A DNA stretch of 64,000 nucleotides, from assembly GCA_963772375.1 (NCBI GenBank), contig CAVYXG010000004.1, positions 558,001 to 622,000 of the forward strand, in the 5' to 3' direction. This document shows positions 24,795-33,939 of this stretch, one piece after another. This stretch comes from DATBHM01 sp963772375. Lineage in GTDB: Bacteria > Actinomycetota > UBA4738 > JACQTL01. The position numbers and the translations under genes were made by a program. The notes below the pieces were generated by a model that saw only the letters and a program-made list of their open reading frames with translations, was not told where the DNA came from and searched no databases. The number at the start of each line of letters is the position of its first letter. Position 1 is the first letter of the stretch.

Positions 24795-25748
24795 TCAGTC
24801 CTCGAGTCCCTCGCGCATGAACGCGACCGTCTCCTTGAGGCCGTCCTCGAGGTGCGTCCACGGGCGCCACCCGAGCTGCTCCCCGGCGAGCTCGTTGTCC
24901 AGGCAGATCCGGCGGAGCTCGCCCCCAGGCAGCGGTCCGAACAGCGGCTGCGCGAGGAACCCGGTGATGTCGCCCAGCATGCGGAACAGCCCGTTCACGC
25001 TGGTCTCCAGGCCGGTGCCGATGTTGATCAGGCGCCCCGAGCCGCGGTCGGCGGCCAGCGCGAACGCGTGCACGACGTCGTCGATGAACACGTAGTCGCG
25101 GGTCTGGTTCCCGTCGCCGTAGATCGTGGGCGTCTCTCCGGACAGCATCTTCGCGGCGAAGATGGAGATCACCCCGGCCTCGCCGAAGGGATCCTGACGC
25201 GGCCCGTACACGTTCCCGAGCGCGAGCGCCGTGTAGTCGAGCCCGCGATACCGGTGGAAGAACCGCAGATAGTCCTCGGCGAGCTTCTTCGTGATGCCGT
25301 ACGGCGACATCGGATGGGACCCGGACGTCGCCGTCTCCTTGACCGGGAGGCGCCGCGGCTCGCCGTAGATCGTCCCGCCGCTCGAAGCGAACACGATCTT
25401 CCGCACGCCGGTGGACGCCGCGCATCCCAGGACGTTCAGCAGGCCGAGGACGTTGATCGAGGCGTCGCGTTCGGGGTCCTCCATGGAGGGGCGCACGCCG
25501 GCCTGGGCGGCGAGGTGCATCACGACCTCCGGGTGGTGCCGGTCGAACAGCGTCCGCAGGCCCTCGGTCCGGGCGTCCATGTTGTAGAACGTGAAGTCCT
25601 TCCCGTACCCCCGCGCCTCGGTGAGATTCGCGATCCGTCCGGTGGACAGGTCGTCGACGGCCACCACGCGATGGCCCTCGGCGAGCAGCCTGTCGGACAG
25701 ATGCGAGCCGATGAACCCCGCGCCCCCGGTGACGAGAAAGGTGGTCAC
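24795..25748 (-). CDS. NAD-dependent nucleotide-sugar epimerase/dehydratase
   Basis: The 317-residue protein is an extended short-chain dehydrogenase. It has the NAD-binding GGAGFIGSH at about 8-16, the catalytic pair Y/K in YGITKK and the S in ASSGG. It resembles GalE-type UDP-sugar 4-epimerases, with NVYGPRQDPFGEAGVIS and GDGNQTRDYVFIDDVV near the substrate. The exact sugar (UDP-glucose, UDP-GlcNAc or a dTDP-sugar) cannot be told. It starts with GTG at 25748, with no clear ribosome site; GAGAAT 8 bases before could be a leaderless -10. It probably supplies sugars for the envelope. Confidence 0.85.
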   Translation of the reverse strand: MTTFLVTGGAGFIGSHLSDRLLAEGHRVVAVDDLSTGRIANLTEARGYGKDFTFYNMDARTEGLRTLFDRHHPEVVMHLAAQAGVRPSMEDPERDASINVLGLLNVLGCAASTGVRKIVFASSGGTIYGEPRRLPVKETATSGSHPMSPYGITKKLAEDYLRFFHRYRGLDYTALALGNVYGPRQDPFGEAGVISIFAAKMLSGETPTIYGDGNQTRDYVFIDDVVHAFALAADRGSGRLINIGTGLETSVNGLFRMLGDITGFLAQPLFGPLPGGELRRICLDNELAGEQLGWRPWTHLEDGLKETVAFMREGLED

Positions 25749-25806
25749 GGCCCCGGATTCTCGTGCACGCGGGGCCTCGACGCACTTCTGTCCGGCAGAA
25801 ATGCCC

Positions 25807-26814
25807 TCATGCGGCGTCGAGCCGAAGGCCCGGGTCGGCGGCGACGTCGAGCGGCGTGCGTTCCCCCCGGGTCAGCCGGTACGCGCCCGCGCACGCGATC
25901 ATCGCCGCGTTGTCCGTGCAGAGCTCCATCGGGGGGACGTGCAGCTCGAGGCCGGCCCCGTCCGCCGCGGCGCGCATGCGTTCGCGCAGCCGGGAGTTCG
26001 CGACGACCCCGCCCCCGAGCAGCACCCGGTCGACGCCCTTCGCCCGGGCCGCCGCGACGGTCTTCGACACCTGCACGTCCACGACCGCCTCCTGGAACGA
26101 CGCGGCCAGGTCGGCCGGGTCGGGCTCCCGCCCGGCCTCGCGCTCCCGCCGGACGTGACGGATGACGCTCGTCTTCAGCCCCGACAGGGAGAACTCGAAC
26201 CCCTGCCCCTCCATCGCCCGGGGGAACCGCACCGCGTCGGGGTTCCCCCGCTTCGCGATGCGGTCGAGCACCGGCCCGCCCGGGTAGCCGAGCCCGAGGA
26301 ACCGCGCGACCTTGTCGAACGCCTCCCCCGCCGCGTCGTCGACCGTCTGGCCCATGACCTCGTACCGGTCGGCCGCAGGCATGTGGACCAGCATCGTGTG
26401 CCCCCCCGAGACCACGAACGCCACGTACGGCGGCTCCGGCGGGCCGGTCTCCAGGAAGTTCGCGTACACGTGGCCCTCGAGGTGGTTGACGCCGATGAAC
26501 GGCGCCCCCGTGGCGAGCGCGACCGACTTCGCGGCGGCGAGGCCCACCAGCAGCGCCCCGACCAGGCCGGGACCCACCGTGACCGCAACGCCGTCGAGGT
26601 CACCGAACCCGACCCCGGCGAGGTCGAGCGCCTCCTCCACGAGCGGGGTCAGGATCTCGACGTGTGCGCGGCTGGCCAGCTCGGGGACGACCCCACCGAA
26701 CCTCCGGTGCACGTCGTGCTGGCTGGAGACGAGGTTCGACCGGATGTGCAGGCCGTCCTCGACCACCGCGACGGCGGTCTCGTCGCACGAGGTCTCGATG
26801 CCGAGGACGTTCAC
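25807..26814 (-). CDS. tsaD: tRNA N6-threonylcarbamoyladenosine transferase
   Basis: The 335-residue catalytic subunit transfers threonylcarbamoyl to adenosine 37 of ANN-decoding tRNAs, with TsaB and TsaE. It has the ASKHA start IETSCDETAVAVVEDG, the metal-binding HLEGH (H111, H115) and the SGGHT and GGPVLD motifs. It is the last gene of the acpS-to-tsaD run, 31 bases after rimI, and tsaE and tsaB lie in the same operon, so the full bacterial TsaBDE set is encoded together except for TsaC. Confidence 0.97.
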   Translation of the reverse strand: MNVLGIETSCDETAVAVVEDGLHIRSNLVSSQHDVHRRFGGVVPELASRAHVEILTPLVEEALDLAGVGFGDLDGVAVTVGPGLVGALLVGLAAAKSVALATGAPFIGVNHLEGHVYANFLETGPPEPPYVAFVVSGGHTMLVHMPAADRYEVMGQTVDDAAGEAFDKVARFLGLGYPGGPVLDRIAKRGNPDAVRFPRAMEGQGFEFSLSGLKTSVIRHVRREREAGREPDPADLAASFQEAVVDVQVSKTVAAARAKGVDRVLLGGGVVANSRLRERMRAAADGAGLELHVPPMELCTDNAAMIACAGAYRLTRGERTPLDVAADPGLRLDAA

Positions 26815-26845
26815 GCGGCGGCCGGCCGTTCGTCGGCGTCCGCGA

Positions 26846-27403
26846 TCACGCCGGGCTCCCCTTCCAGGCCGGCGACGCCTGCGCGGCCAGGCGCCCGAGC
26901 AGTTCCTGGTACTCGGCGAGGTGCACGTCGTCGACCCACATGATCAGGGCATCCTCGTTGGTCTCCTGGTAGTAGTTCTTGCGAACGCCCACCGGCCGGA
27001 ACCCGAACCGCCCGTACAGCCGCTGGGCGCCCCAGTTCGACACGCGGACCTCCAGCGAGACGGCGCGGGCCCCCAGGTCCACGGCGCTGCGGATCAGCTC
27101 GTACAACAGTCGCGTCCCGATCTTCCGGCGGTGATGCTCGGGGTCGACCGCGATCGTCGTGACGTGCGCCTCGTCCCCGTAGCAGATCATCCCGGCGTAC
27201 CCGACCACGTCGCGGCCGAGCTTCGCGACCAGATACGTCCGGTTCGACTGCTCGGACATCTCGGCCAGGAACAGGTTGGGGCTCCACGGGCGCGGATACA
27301 CCTGGCGCTCGATCGCCAGGATGCCCTTCAGGTGTCGCCGGCGCATCCGGCCGATCTCGAGCTCAGCCGGGCCGGGCTCGGTTGTCCCAAGCGATCTCCG
27401 CAT
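26846..27403 (-). CDS. rimI: Ribosomal protein S18 alanine N-acetyltransferase-like GNAT
   Basis: The 185-residue protein has the GNAT fold, with the acetyl-CoA loop RRKIGTRLL and the strand VTTIAVDPEHHRRK typical of RimI, plus NWGAQRLYGRFGFRPVGVRK. It overlaps the end of tsaB by 41 bases. ATG at 27403 has AGGA upstream and gives an N-terminus before the first helix; a later ATG at 27346 is a fallback. The position between tsaB and tsaD is classic for rimI. Substrates beyond S18 are possible for this family. Confidence 0.9.
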   Translation of the reverse strand: MRRSLGTTEPGPAELEIGRMRRRHLKGILAIERQVYPRPWSPNLFLAEMSEQSNRTYLVAKLGRDVVGYAGMICYGDEAHVTTIAVDPEHHRRKIGTRLLYELIRSAVDLGARAVSLEVRVSNWGAQRLYGRFGFRPVGVRKNYYQETNEDALIMWVDDVHLAEYQELLGRLAAQASPAWKGSPA

Positions 27404-28067
27404 CGGACTTCCTGAGGTAGAGGGGGACCACGTCGGCCACCCGGTCGAATTCTTCCCTGAGGAACCGCGGGATGGAAAGCTCCACCAGCCAGTCAGCGTG
27501 AGGGTACCCGAGCGAGGCCGACGCGAACTCCACGTGCGAACCGACCTCCCCGAGCTCATGGCGGTACCGGAGGGCGCCGTCGCCCACCAGCAGGGCCTCG
27601 CCGGGATCGGCCTGGAGCTCGGCGACCAGGTGGTCCGGCGGCGCCACGCGGAACTCCGACGTCCGGGCCACCCCGCCCGGGACGGGGCGGTACCGGCAGT
27701 AGAAGACCTCCTTGCGCCGCGCGTCGATGACGGACCAGATCGTCCGGTTCGTGTGCCGCACCGCCGAGGCCAGCACGTCGAGCGACGGCAGGCCCACGAT
27801 CGGGGCCCTGAGGACCTGGGCGAGCGACTTCGCCGCCTGGACGCCCACCCGCAGGCCGGTGAACAGGCCCGGGCCGATCCCCACGGCGATACCGCCCACC
27901 TGCGACACGTCCGTCCCGGACCAGTCGAGCACGTGGCGAACGGCCGGGACGACGAGCTCGTGGCGGGACCGCCCCGTGGACAGCAGGGTGGACGCGATCG
28001 TCCCGCGCTCGCTGCCGAGCGCCACGGTCGTCTGGGGCGTGGAGGTCTCGATCGCGAGGACGATCAC
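27363..28067 (-). CDS. tsaB: tRNA threonylcarbamoyladenosine biosynthesis protein TsaB
   Basis: The 234-residue ASKHA-fold paralogue of TsaD acts as its scaffold partner. It shows the N-terminal IETSTPQTTVALGSE and the loop GIGPGLFTGLRVGVQAAKSL, but lacks the histidine pair, as expected. GTG at 28067 overlaps the tsaE stop as GTGA. Its C-terminus runs into rimI in another frame. Confidence 0.96.
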   Translation of the reverse strand: MIVLAIETSTPQTTVALGSERGTIASTLLSTGRSRHELVVPAVRHVLDWSGTDVSQVGGIAVGIGPGLFTGLRVGVQAAKSLAQVLRAPIVGLPSLDVLASAVRHTNRTIWSVIDARRKEVFYCRYRPVPGGVARTSEFRVAPPDHLVAELQADPGEALLVGDGALRYRHELGEVGSHVEFASASLGYPHADWLVELSIPRFLREEFDRVADVVPLYLRKSDAEIAWDNRARPG

Positions 28068-28591
28068 GCGACGGGCTCCCGCCACGGGGCCACCGCCGCC
28101 TCGAGGTGCTCCCACCGGGCCGCCCACCTGCCGCCCGCGGTGAGCCGGGCCGACCGGACGTCGTCGTCGGCCCGCGTCTGGAGCTGCAGCTCCAGGTGGT
28201 CCTCGGGCAGCAGCCCCTCGATCGCGTCGCCCCACTCCACGAACGCGACGCCGTCGGGGTCGAGCAGCTCCTCGAACCCGAGGTCGATGACCTCCTGGAC
28301 CCGGTCCAGGCGGTACACGTCGAGGTGGTAGATCGGGAAGCGTCCGCGGTACTCCTTCACCAGGGTGAACGTCGGAGAGGTGACCTGGCCACCCTCCACC
28401 CCGAGTCCCCCCGCGGCGCCCTGGACGAACGTGGTCTTCCCCGCGCCGAGGTCGCCGGTCAGCGCGACGACGTCGCCGGGCTGCAGCACCGAGGCCACCG
28501 CCTCGCCGAGCGCCCGCATGTCGGCCGCCGCGGGAACGACCAGTTCGATGGTGAGCGGCATCGTCGGTGACGGTACCCGCGCCGCGGTCAT
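28064..28591 (-). CDS. tsaE: tRNA threonylcarbamoyladenosine biosynthesis ATPase TsaE
   Basis: The 175-residue P-loop protein has Walker A GDLGAGKTT at 46-54, the TSPTFTLVKEY switch and the YHLDVYRL and FVEWGD motifs of the family. It drives turnover of the TsaBD complex. Two starts fit (28591 or 28561); neither has a clear ribosome site, and the first is used here. It lies 22 bases after the uracil-DNA glycosylase gene. Confidence 0.95.
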   Translation of the reverse strand: MTAARVPSPTMPLTIELVVPAAADMRALGEAVASVLQPGDVVALTGDLGAGKTTFVQGAAGGLGVEGGQVTSPTFTLVKEYRGRFPIYHLDVYRLDRVQEVIDLGFEELLDPDGVAFVEWGDAIEGLLPEDHLELQLQTRADDDVRSARLTAGGRWAARWEHLEAAVAPWREPVA

Positions 28592-28613
28592 TCGGCCACC
28601 GGCCCGCCCGGGG

Positions 28614-29243
28614 TCAGAACAGGCCGAGCTGTTCCTCCGCCGGCGGCTCGGGAGGAGCCGCCGCGCGTTCGTCGAGGGCGCGGCGGATCTCCGCGAAGTC
28701 GTCCCGGAGCGACTGCATCTGCTTCGACGCCATGCCGCCGCCGTGCAGGATCGCCGCCGGGTGGAACGTCGGGATCACCATCCGGCCGTCGACCGTGAAC
28801 CGCTCGCCCCGCACGCGGGAGATCGAGACCATGCGGTTCAGCATGAACCGCGTCGCGAAGTTCCCGAGCGTGCAGATCACCGCGGGGCTGATCAGCCGCA
28901 GCTTTTCGTCGAGCCATGGCTTGCAGGCCTCGATCTCGTCGGGTAGCGGGTCGCGGTTCCCGGGAGGGCGGCACATGATCACGTTCGCGATGTAGACGTC
29001 GTCGCGGGGGATGCGGTGCTCCTCGAGCATCGAGTTCAGCAGCTGGCCGGCGGCGCCGACGAACGGGATGCCCTGCTTGTCCTCGTGGAACCCCGGCCCC
29101 TCCCCGATGAACATCAGGTCGGCGTCCGGACTGCCGACGCCGTACACGACCTGGGTCCGGCCGCCGGACAGCCGGCACTTCGTACAGGTCGATGCGGCGG
29201 CGGCCGCCTCGGACAGGGTTCGCGTGGTGGCGACGTCGGTCAT
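28614..29243 (-). CDS. Family 4 uracil-DNA glycosylase (iron-sulfur)
   Basis: The 209-residue enzyme removes uracil from DNA. It has the N-terminal cluster cysteines C20 and C23 (CTKCRL), further cysteines in VIMCRPPGN and VICTLGN, the motif GEGPGFHEDKQGIPFVG of family 4 and the catalytic-site histidine block PTFHPAAIL. This suits the thermostable 4Fe-4S class. ATG at 29243 overlaps the upstream stop as ATGA. A proline/alanine-rich tail ends it. Its presence inside the cell-wall/tRNA operon looks like an insertion kept by coupling. Confidence 0.94.
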   Translation of the reverse strand: MTDVATTRTLSEAAAAASTCTKCRLSGGRTQVVYGVGSPDADLMFIGEGPGFHEDKQGIPFVGAAGQLLNSMLEEHRIPRDDVYIANVIMCRPPGNRDPLPDEIEACKPWLDEKLRLISPAVICTLGNFATRFMLNRMVSISRVRGERFTVDGRMVIPTFHPAAILHGGGMASKQMQSLRDDFAEIRRALDERAAAPPEPPAEEQLGLF

Positions 29244-30226
29244 GCGGGGGGTCCTCCCGGCGCTCGCGCGGCGGGGACGCCCGGCACCGGCGCGGCGTGT
29301 AGCACCGCGTTCCGGATGGCCCGGGCCATGACCTCCACCGCCATCTCCTCGATCTCGGACTGTGAGGCATCCGTCTCGCCGGTGGCGAGGGAGAAGACGG
29401 TGTCCCCGTCGTGCATTGTATGCGCCGGGCGGATGGCGATGTCCAGACCGTCGTGGGCGGCCAGCGCGAGCAGGTGTGCGCGCTCCTTCGACAGGCGGGC
29501 GTTGGTCGCGACGACCCCGATCGTGGTGTTGGTGAACGGCAGCCCGGGCGTGTCGGTGTGACCGTTCGGCGAGCCGGCGGGCCGCGCGGGTTCCTCGTCG
29601 GGGCCGGGCAGCGCGCCGGCCAGGATCTCGCCGGCGTCGTCGAGCACCTCGCCCACCGCGTTCACCGCGACCACCGCGCCGACCACCACGTCGCCCCGCC
29701 GGGCCGAGGCGGTGCCGAGGCCGCCCTTCACCGCGCGGTCGAGGCCGTGGAGCTTTGCCACGGTCGCCCCTGTGCCCGCACCGGCGTTCCCCTGGTCGAA
29801 CCCGGTCGACGCGGCGGCGGCCGCCGCATACCCGGCGTCCGGTCCCGGCCTGGCCTTCGCATCCCCCACACCGAGGTCGAACAGCACCGCCGCGGGGACG
29901 ATGGGCACGCGGGCGACCGACGTCTCGTAGCCGATCCCCCGTTCCTCCAGGAACCGCACCACGCCGTCGGCCGCCGCCAGGCCGAACGCGCTGCCGCCGG
30001 TGAGGACGACCGCGTGCACCTCTTGCACGGTCATGCCCGGCCGGAGGAGGTCGGTCTCGCGCGTGCCCGGCGCCCCGCCGCGGACCTCTCCGCTGCCGAC
30101 CGTGCCCGGTGGGCACAGGACGACCGTGCAGCCCGTCAGCCCCTCGAGGTCGGTGGCGTTCCCGACGAGGATGCCGGGGACGTCGGTGATCGAGCCCTCC
30201 GGGTGTTCGTCCGCGCCGCCGGTCAC
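29240..30226 (-). CDS. P1 family N-terminal-nucleophile hydrolase (DmpA/NylC-like)
   Basis: The 328-residue protein belongs to the P1/DmpA family, self-cleaving aminopeptidases or amidases. The likely cleavage site is N233-T234 in NTTIGVVATNA, which matches the Asn-Thr processing site of NylC-like members. Substrate-pocket motifs LTGGSAFGLAAADGVV and VPAAVLFDL are also present. GTG at 30226 overlaps the hydrolase stop as GTGA. There is no signal peptide, so it acts in the cytoplasm. The natural substrate is unknown (amino acid esters, beta-peptides or oligoamides in relatives). Confidence 0.88.
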   Translation of the reverse strand: MTGGADEHPEGSITDVPGILVGNATDLEGLTGCTVVLCPPGTVGSGEVRGGAPGTRETDLLRPGMTVQEVHAVVLTGGSAFGLAAADGVVRFLEERGIGYETSVARVPIVPAAVLFDLGVGDAKARPGPDAGYAAAAAASTGFDQGNAGAGTGATVAKLHGLDRAVKGGLGTASARRGDVVVGAVVAVNAVGEVLDDAGEILAGALPGPDEEPARPAGSPNGHTDTPGLPFTNTTIGVVATNARLSKERAHLLALAAHDGLDIAIRPAHTMHDGDTVFSLATGETDASQSEIEEMAVEVMARAIRNAVLHAAPVPGVPAARAPGGPPA

Positions 30227-31287
30227 CGGGCCGACCCCTTCGCCGACGCCCTCCGGGCACGGCTGCCCGCGCCGAAGGCGCGCTCCAGGAGCTCCTCGCC
30301 GAGCTCGTTGAACTGCTCGTGGCGTTCCAGCATCGTGAGGTGGCCGGCGCCCTGGAGGACGACCAGCCGGGCGTCGGGGAGTGCGTCGGCCAAGGCCTTC
30401 GCCGTGACCGGCGGCGTCAGGCGGTCCACGTCGCCCACGATCACCAGCGCGGGGACGCGGATGTGCTGGAGGGCGTGCCGGTAGTCGAGTCCGATCAGGC
30501 CCTCCAGGGCGTCGGTCCAGACCTCCACGGGGGTCTGTCCCGAGACGGAGGCGACGTAGTCGACCAGCCATGGTGAGGCGTGGTGCCCGAAGTTCGTGAG
30601 CCGCGCGACCACGAACGCCAGGTCGGAGCGGCCCTCCTGCATCAACCCCCGGATGCGCTCGGCTCGCGCGTCGGGGATCCGGTAGCCCGTGAGCCGTCCG
30701 AGGAGTCCCCCGAGCGCGCCCCGGATCACCTCGCCGGCCGCGGTGTCGGCCAGGACGACCCCTGCCACCCGGTCGCCGAACAGGTCCGGATGGGTCTCGG
30801 CCAGCTCCAGGATGGCCATCCCGCCCATGCTGTGGCCGACGAGCACGACCGGTCCGTCCGGGACGGCGGCATCCATGACCGCGAGGATGTCCTCGCCCAT
30901 CGACCTCAATGTGTAGTCGCGGTCAGCGGACGTGCTGCTCCGCCCGTGCCCCCGATGGTCGAACAGCACCACGCGGTACCGCTTCGACCATTCCTTCCAC
31001 TGATAGTGCCACGTCGTCATGTCGAGGCTGAACCCGTGCGAGAGGAGCACGGCTGGGCGGTCCGGGTCGCCGGCGGCCCGGACGTGCAGCAACGTGCCGT
31101 CCGGCGCCAGGACCGGGCCGAGGTCGTCGGGCGGGAGCTCGGCCAGCAGCTCGCCCCGCTCGGGGTCGATCCCGCGCCGTTCGCGCCGGACCAGCGCCCG
31201 GGTTGCCGCCACGCCGGCCGCGGTCCCCACGGTGACCCCGGCCGCCCACGCAGCCCGCTTCCGCCACCTCGATCGCCGTTCAGCCAT
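30223..31287 (-). CDS. Alpha/beta hydrolase with N-terminal membrane anchor
   Basis: The 354-residue protein has a hydrophobic stretch after a basic start (RRSRWRKRAAWAAGVTVGTA), then an alpha/beta hydrolase: oxyanion LLSHGFSLDMTTWHYQW, nucleophile GHSMGGM, the acid in VIVGDVDRLTP and histidine in GAGHLTMLE. ATG at 31287 overlaps the alr end by 8 bases; a GTG 9 bases upstream is also in frame. It may be an esterase or lipase facing the inside or outside of the membrane. The substrate is unknown. Confidence 0.82.
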   Translation of the reverse strand: MAERRSRWRKRAAWAAGVTVGTAAGVAATRALVRRERRGIDPERGELLAELPPDDLGPVLAPDGTLLHVRAAGDPDRPAVLLSHGFSLDMTTWHYQWKEWSKRYRVVLFDHRGHGRSSTSADRDYTLRSMGEDILAVMDAAVPDGPVVLVGHSMGGMAILELAETHPDLFGDRVAGVVLADTAAGEVIRGALGGLLGRLTGYRIPDARAERIRGLMQEGRSDLAFVVARLTNFGHHASPWLVDYVASVSGQTPVEVWTDALEGLIGLDYRHALQHIRVPALVIVGDVDRLTPPVTAKALADALPDARLVVLQGAGHLTMLERHEQFNELGEELLERAFGAGSRARRASAKGSAR

Positions 31288-32422
31288 CCGCACCACCGTA
31301 GACGCGGGGAACCCGCGCGCCCACCCCGCAGACGATCTCGTACTCGATCGTGTCCAGCAGGCCCGCCAGCTCGCCGGCCGTGACCTCCTCGTCGCCCTGT
31401 CGTCCCAGCAGCACCACCTCGTCGCCCTCGGCCACCGGGTGGTCGCCGCAGTCCACCAGCAGCTGGTCCATGGAGATCACACCGGCCACGCGGTGGCGCC
31501 GGCCGCCGATCAGGACGTCCCCCCGGGACGACAGCCCGCGCCGGTATCCGTCCGCGTACCCGACGGGGATCGTGGCCACGTTCGCGTCGCGGTCCAGCCG
31601 GTAGGTCAGGCCGTACGAGACCGCCTCGCCGGCGGGGAGCCGCCGGGCCAGCGTGACCGCGGATCGCCACCGCATGGCGGGGCGGAGGCCCGCCCGCTCA
31701 CCCAGGCCGGCGCCCGGCGACAGTCCGTACAGCGCGACCCCCACGCGGACGAGGTCGAGGTGGGTGGCCGGGTCGCGGATCACCGCGCCGCTGTTGGCCG
31801 CGTGCCGCCAGCGGGGCCGGATGCCGTCCCGCTCCAGCTCGCGGCACACGGCCAGGAACCGCTCGAGCTGCATCGTCGTGACCTCGGCGTCGTCCTCGGA
31901 TGACGCGAAGTGCGTCCAGATCCCGTCGACGTCGAACCCGGCCGAGATCGCCTCGCGAACGAACGCCGGAGCCGCCTCCGGCGGGAACCGGCCCACCCGG
32001 TGCATGCCGGTGTCCACCTTCACGTGGACGCGGGGCGTGACGCCCGTCTCGCCGGCCGCCTCGACCAGCCGCCCGAGGCCCCCGTCCGAGTACAGCGCGA
32101 GGGTCACCCCGGCCCTGAGCGCCTCGGCCTCGGAGCCCTTCGGCACCTCGGACAGGATCAGGGTCGGCTGTTCGAACCCGGTCCGGCGGAGGCCGAGGGC
32201 CTCCTCCAGCAGCGCGACGCCCAGCCACGTGGCGCCGGCCTCGACCGCCGCCCGCGCCGACTCGACCGCGCCGTGGCCGTACCCGTCGGCCTTCACGACC
32301 GCCATGAGCTCCGACCCCGCCGGGTGCATCGCCCGGGCGTTGTGGCGGATGGCGTCGAGGTCGATCTCGGCCACGGTCGGACGAAACGTCCCGGTGGCCG
32401 ACTCCGCGCGCCTCGAGGTCAT
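31280..32422 (-). CDS. alr: Alanine racemase
   Basis: The 380-residue PLP enzyme makes D-alanine for peptidoglycan. The PLP lysine is K44 in VVKADGYGHG; the second catalytic base is the tyrosine in SYGLTYR; HVKVDTGMHRVG and the C-terminal barrel ISMDQLLVDCG are family features. It starts with ATG overlapping the nnr stop by 4 bases. Its order after nnr is conserved in actinobacteria. Confidence 0.97.
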   Translation of the reverse strand: MTSRRAESATGTFRPTVAEIDLDAIRHNARAMHPAGSELMAVVKADGYGHGAVESARAAVEAGATWLGVALLEEALGLRRTGFEQPTLILSEVPKGSEAEALRAGVTLALYSDGGLGRLVEAAGETGVTPRVHVKVDTGMHRVGRFPPEAAPAFVREAISAGFDVDGIWTHFASSEDDAEVTTMQLERFLAVCRELERDGIRPRWRHAANSGAVIRDPATHLDLVRVGVALYGLSPGAGLGERAGLRPAMRWRSAVTLARRLPAGEAVSYGLTYRLDRDANVATIPVGYADGYRRGLSSRGDVLIGGRRHRVAGVISMDQLLVDCGDHPVAEGDEVVLLGRQGDEEVTAGELAGLLDTIEYEIVCGVGARVPRVYGGADG

Positions 32423-33939
32423 TCGAGCTTCCACACCGAGTTGATCGCCGCGGGGACGTGCGCCTGCACGTCGAGCGAGGTCGCCCCGTTCCCCAGCAAT
32501 GCTCCCGCCAGATCGCCCGCCCGCCCATGGACGAACGCGCCCGCGGTCGCGGCCTCCTCCGGCGGAACGCCCCGGGCGAGCATGGCGGCGATGATCCCGG
32601 TGAGGACGTCGCCGGTGCCGCCGGTGGCGAGCGACGGGCCTCCCGTCGAGTTGACGTGGACCTCCCCGCCGGAGAGACCGACGACGGTGGGGTTCCCCTT
32701 GAGCAGCACCGTGCCCCCGATCTCCCCCGCCATGGCGCGCACGTTGCCGATGCGGTCGGCGTTCACCTCCTCGACGGGGATGCCGCGGAGGCGCGAGAAC
32801 TCCCCGGAGTGCGGCGTGAGGACGAGGTCGGCCGCGTCGCCGAGGTCGTCCAACCGCCCGGCGAACGCCGCGAGCCCGTCGGCGTCCACGACGGCCGGCA
32901 CCGGGCTCGCCGCCACCAGCGCCCGCACGAACGCCAGCGTCTCCTCGTCCCTGCCCAGGCCCGGACCCACCGCCACCGCGTCCACGTCCGCCAGGCGTTC
33001 TCGCAGCGCGTCGACCGCAGCCGTCGCGATTCCGCCGGAGGGGGTCTCGGGGAGCGGAACGAACGTCGCCTCCACCAGCCCGGTCTGGACGACGGGCAGG
33101 ATGCCCTCGGGGACCGCGACCTGGACCAGCCCGGCGCCGGCCCGCAGCGCCGCGCCGGCCATCAGACGCACCGCCCCGGTCATGTCCCGCGAACCACCGA
33201 CCACCAGGACGACACCGGTCGACCGCTTGTGGCTGTCCGGCGGTCGGAGCGGCAGGCCGCCGAGCACGTCCACGGCTTCGACCAGGAGGAGGTCGCTCCT
33301 GAGGAGATCCTCCGGGAACCCGATGTTCTCGACATTGACCTCCCCGGCGTACTCGGCGCCCGGGAAGAGGACGTGGCCGGGCTTCAGCGACCCGAAGGTC
33401 ACGGTGACGTCGGCATCGACGGCCGGTCCCTCGACCGCCCCGGTCGCTCCGTCGACGCCGGAGGCGATGTCGACCGCGACGACGTTCGGGTCCCACAGGC
33501 CGTCGATGGCCTCGATCGCCTCGCGGACCAGCCCCTCCGGGGTTCCTCGGAACCCCGTGCCGACCACGGCGTCCAGGACGACGTCGGCTCTGGCGAGCTC
33601 CCGACCGAGGGCCTCGGGCCCGACGATCCGAACCCCGGCCGAGCGGGCCCGTTCGAGATTGACGGCGGCGGCGCCACGGTAGGCGTCCGGCTCAGCGAGG
33701 AGGACAGCGGTAGCTCCCATCCCCCACCGCCGCAGATAACGGGCGGCGACCAGCCCGTCGCCGCCGTTGTTGCCCTTGCCGCACACGGCGACCAGCCGCC
33801 GGCCGTAGGCTCCGCCCGTCGACGCGACCCTCGCCACCGCGCGGCCCGCGGACTCCATCAGCGAATCGACGGTCACGCCCCGCTCGGCGCTCAACCGGTC
33901 GAGCTCGGCGCTCTGCTCGGGCGTGAGGATCGGCCTCAC
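32419..33939 (-). CDS. nnr: Bifunctional NAD(P)HX epimerase / dehydratase
   Basis: The 506-residue protein repairs hydrated NAD(P)H. The N-terminal epimerase domain (YjeF_N) has GKGNNGGDGLVAARYL; the C-terminal dehydratase (carbohydrate-kinase-like) has VVLVVGGSRDMTGA, VLTPHSGEFSRL and the ATP/ADP site NSTGGPSLATGGTGDVL. GTG at 33939 overlaps the acpS stop as GTGA. The full two-domain length is normal. Confidence 0.95.
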   Translation of the reverse strand: MRPILTPEQSAELDRLSAERGVTVDSLMESAGRAVARVASTGGAYGRRLVAVCGKGNNGGDGLVAARYLRRWGMGATAVLLAEPDAYRGAAAVNLERARSAGVRIVGPEALGRELARADVVLDAVVGTGFRGTPEGLVREAIEAIDGLWDPNVVAVDIASGVDGATGAVEGPAVDADVTVTFGSLKPGHVLFPGAEYAGEVNVENIGFPEDLLRSDLLLVEAVDVLGGLPLRPPDSHKRSTGVVLVVGGSRDMTGAVRLMAGAALRAGAGLVQVAVPEGILPVVQTGLVEATFVPLPETPSGGIATAAVDALRERLADVDAVAVGPGLGRDEETLAFVRALVAASPVPAVVDADGLAAFAGRLDDLGDAADLVLTPHSGEFSRLRGIPVEEVNADRIGNVRAMAGEIGGTVLLKGNPTVVGLSGGEVHVNSTGGPSLATGGTGDVLTGIIAAMLARGVPPEEAATAGAFVHGRAGDLAGALLGNGATSLDVQAHVPAAINSVWKLE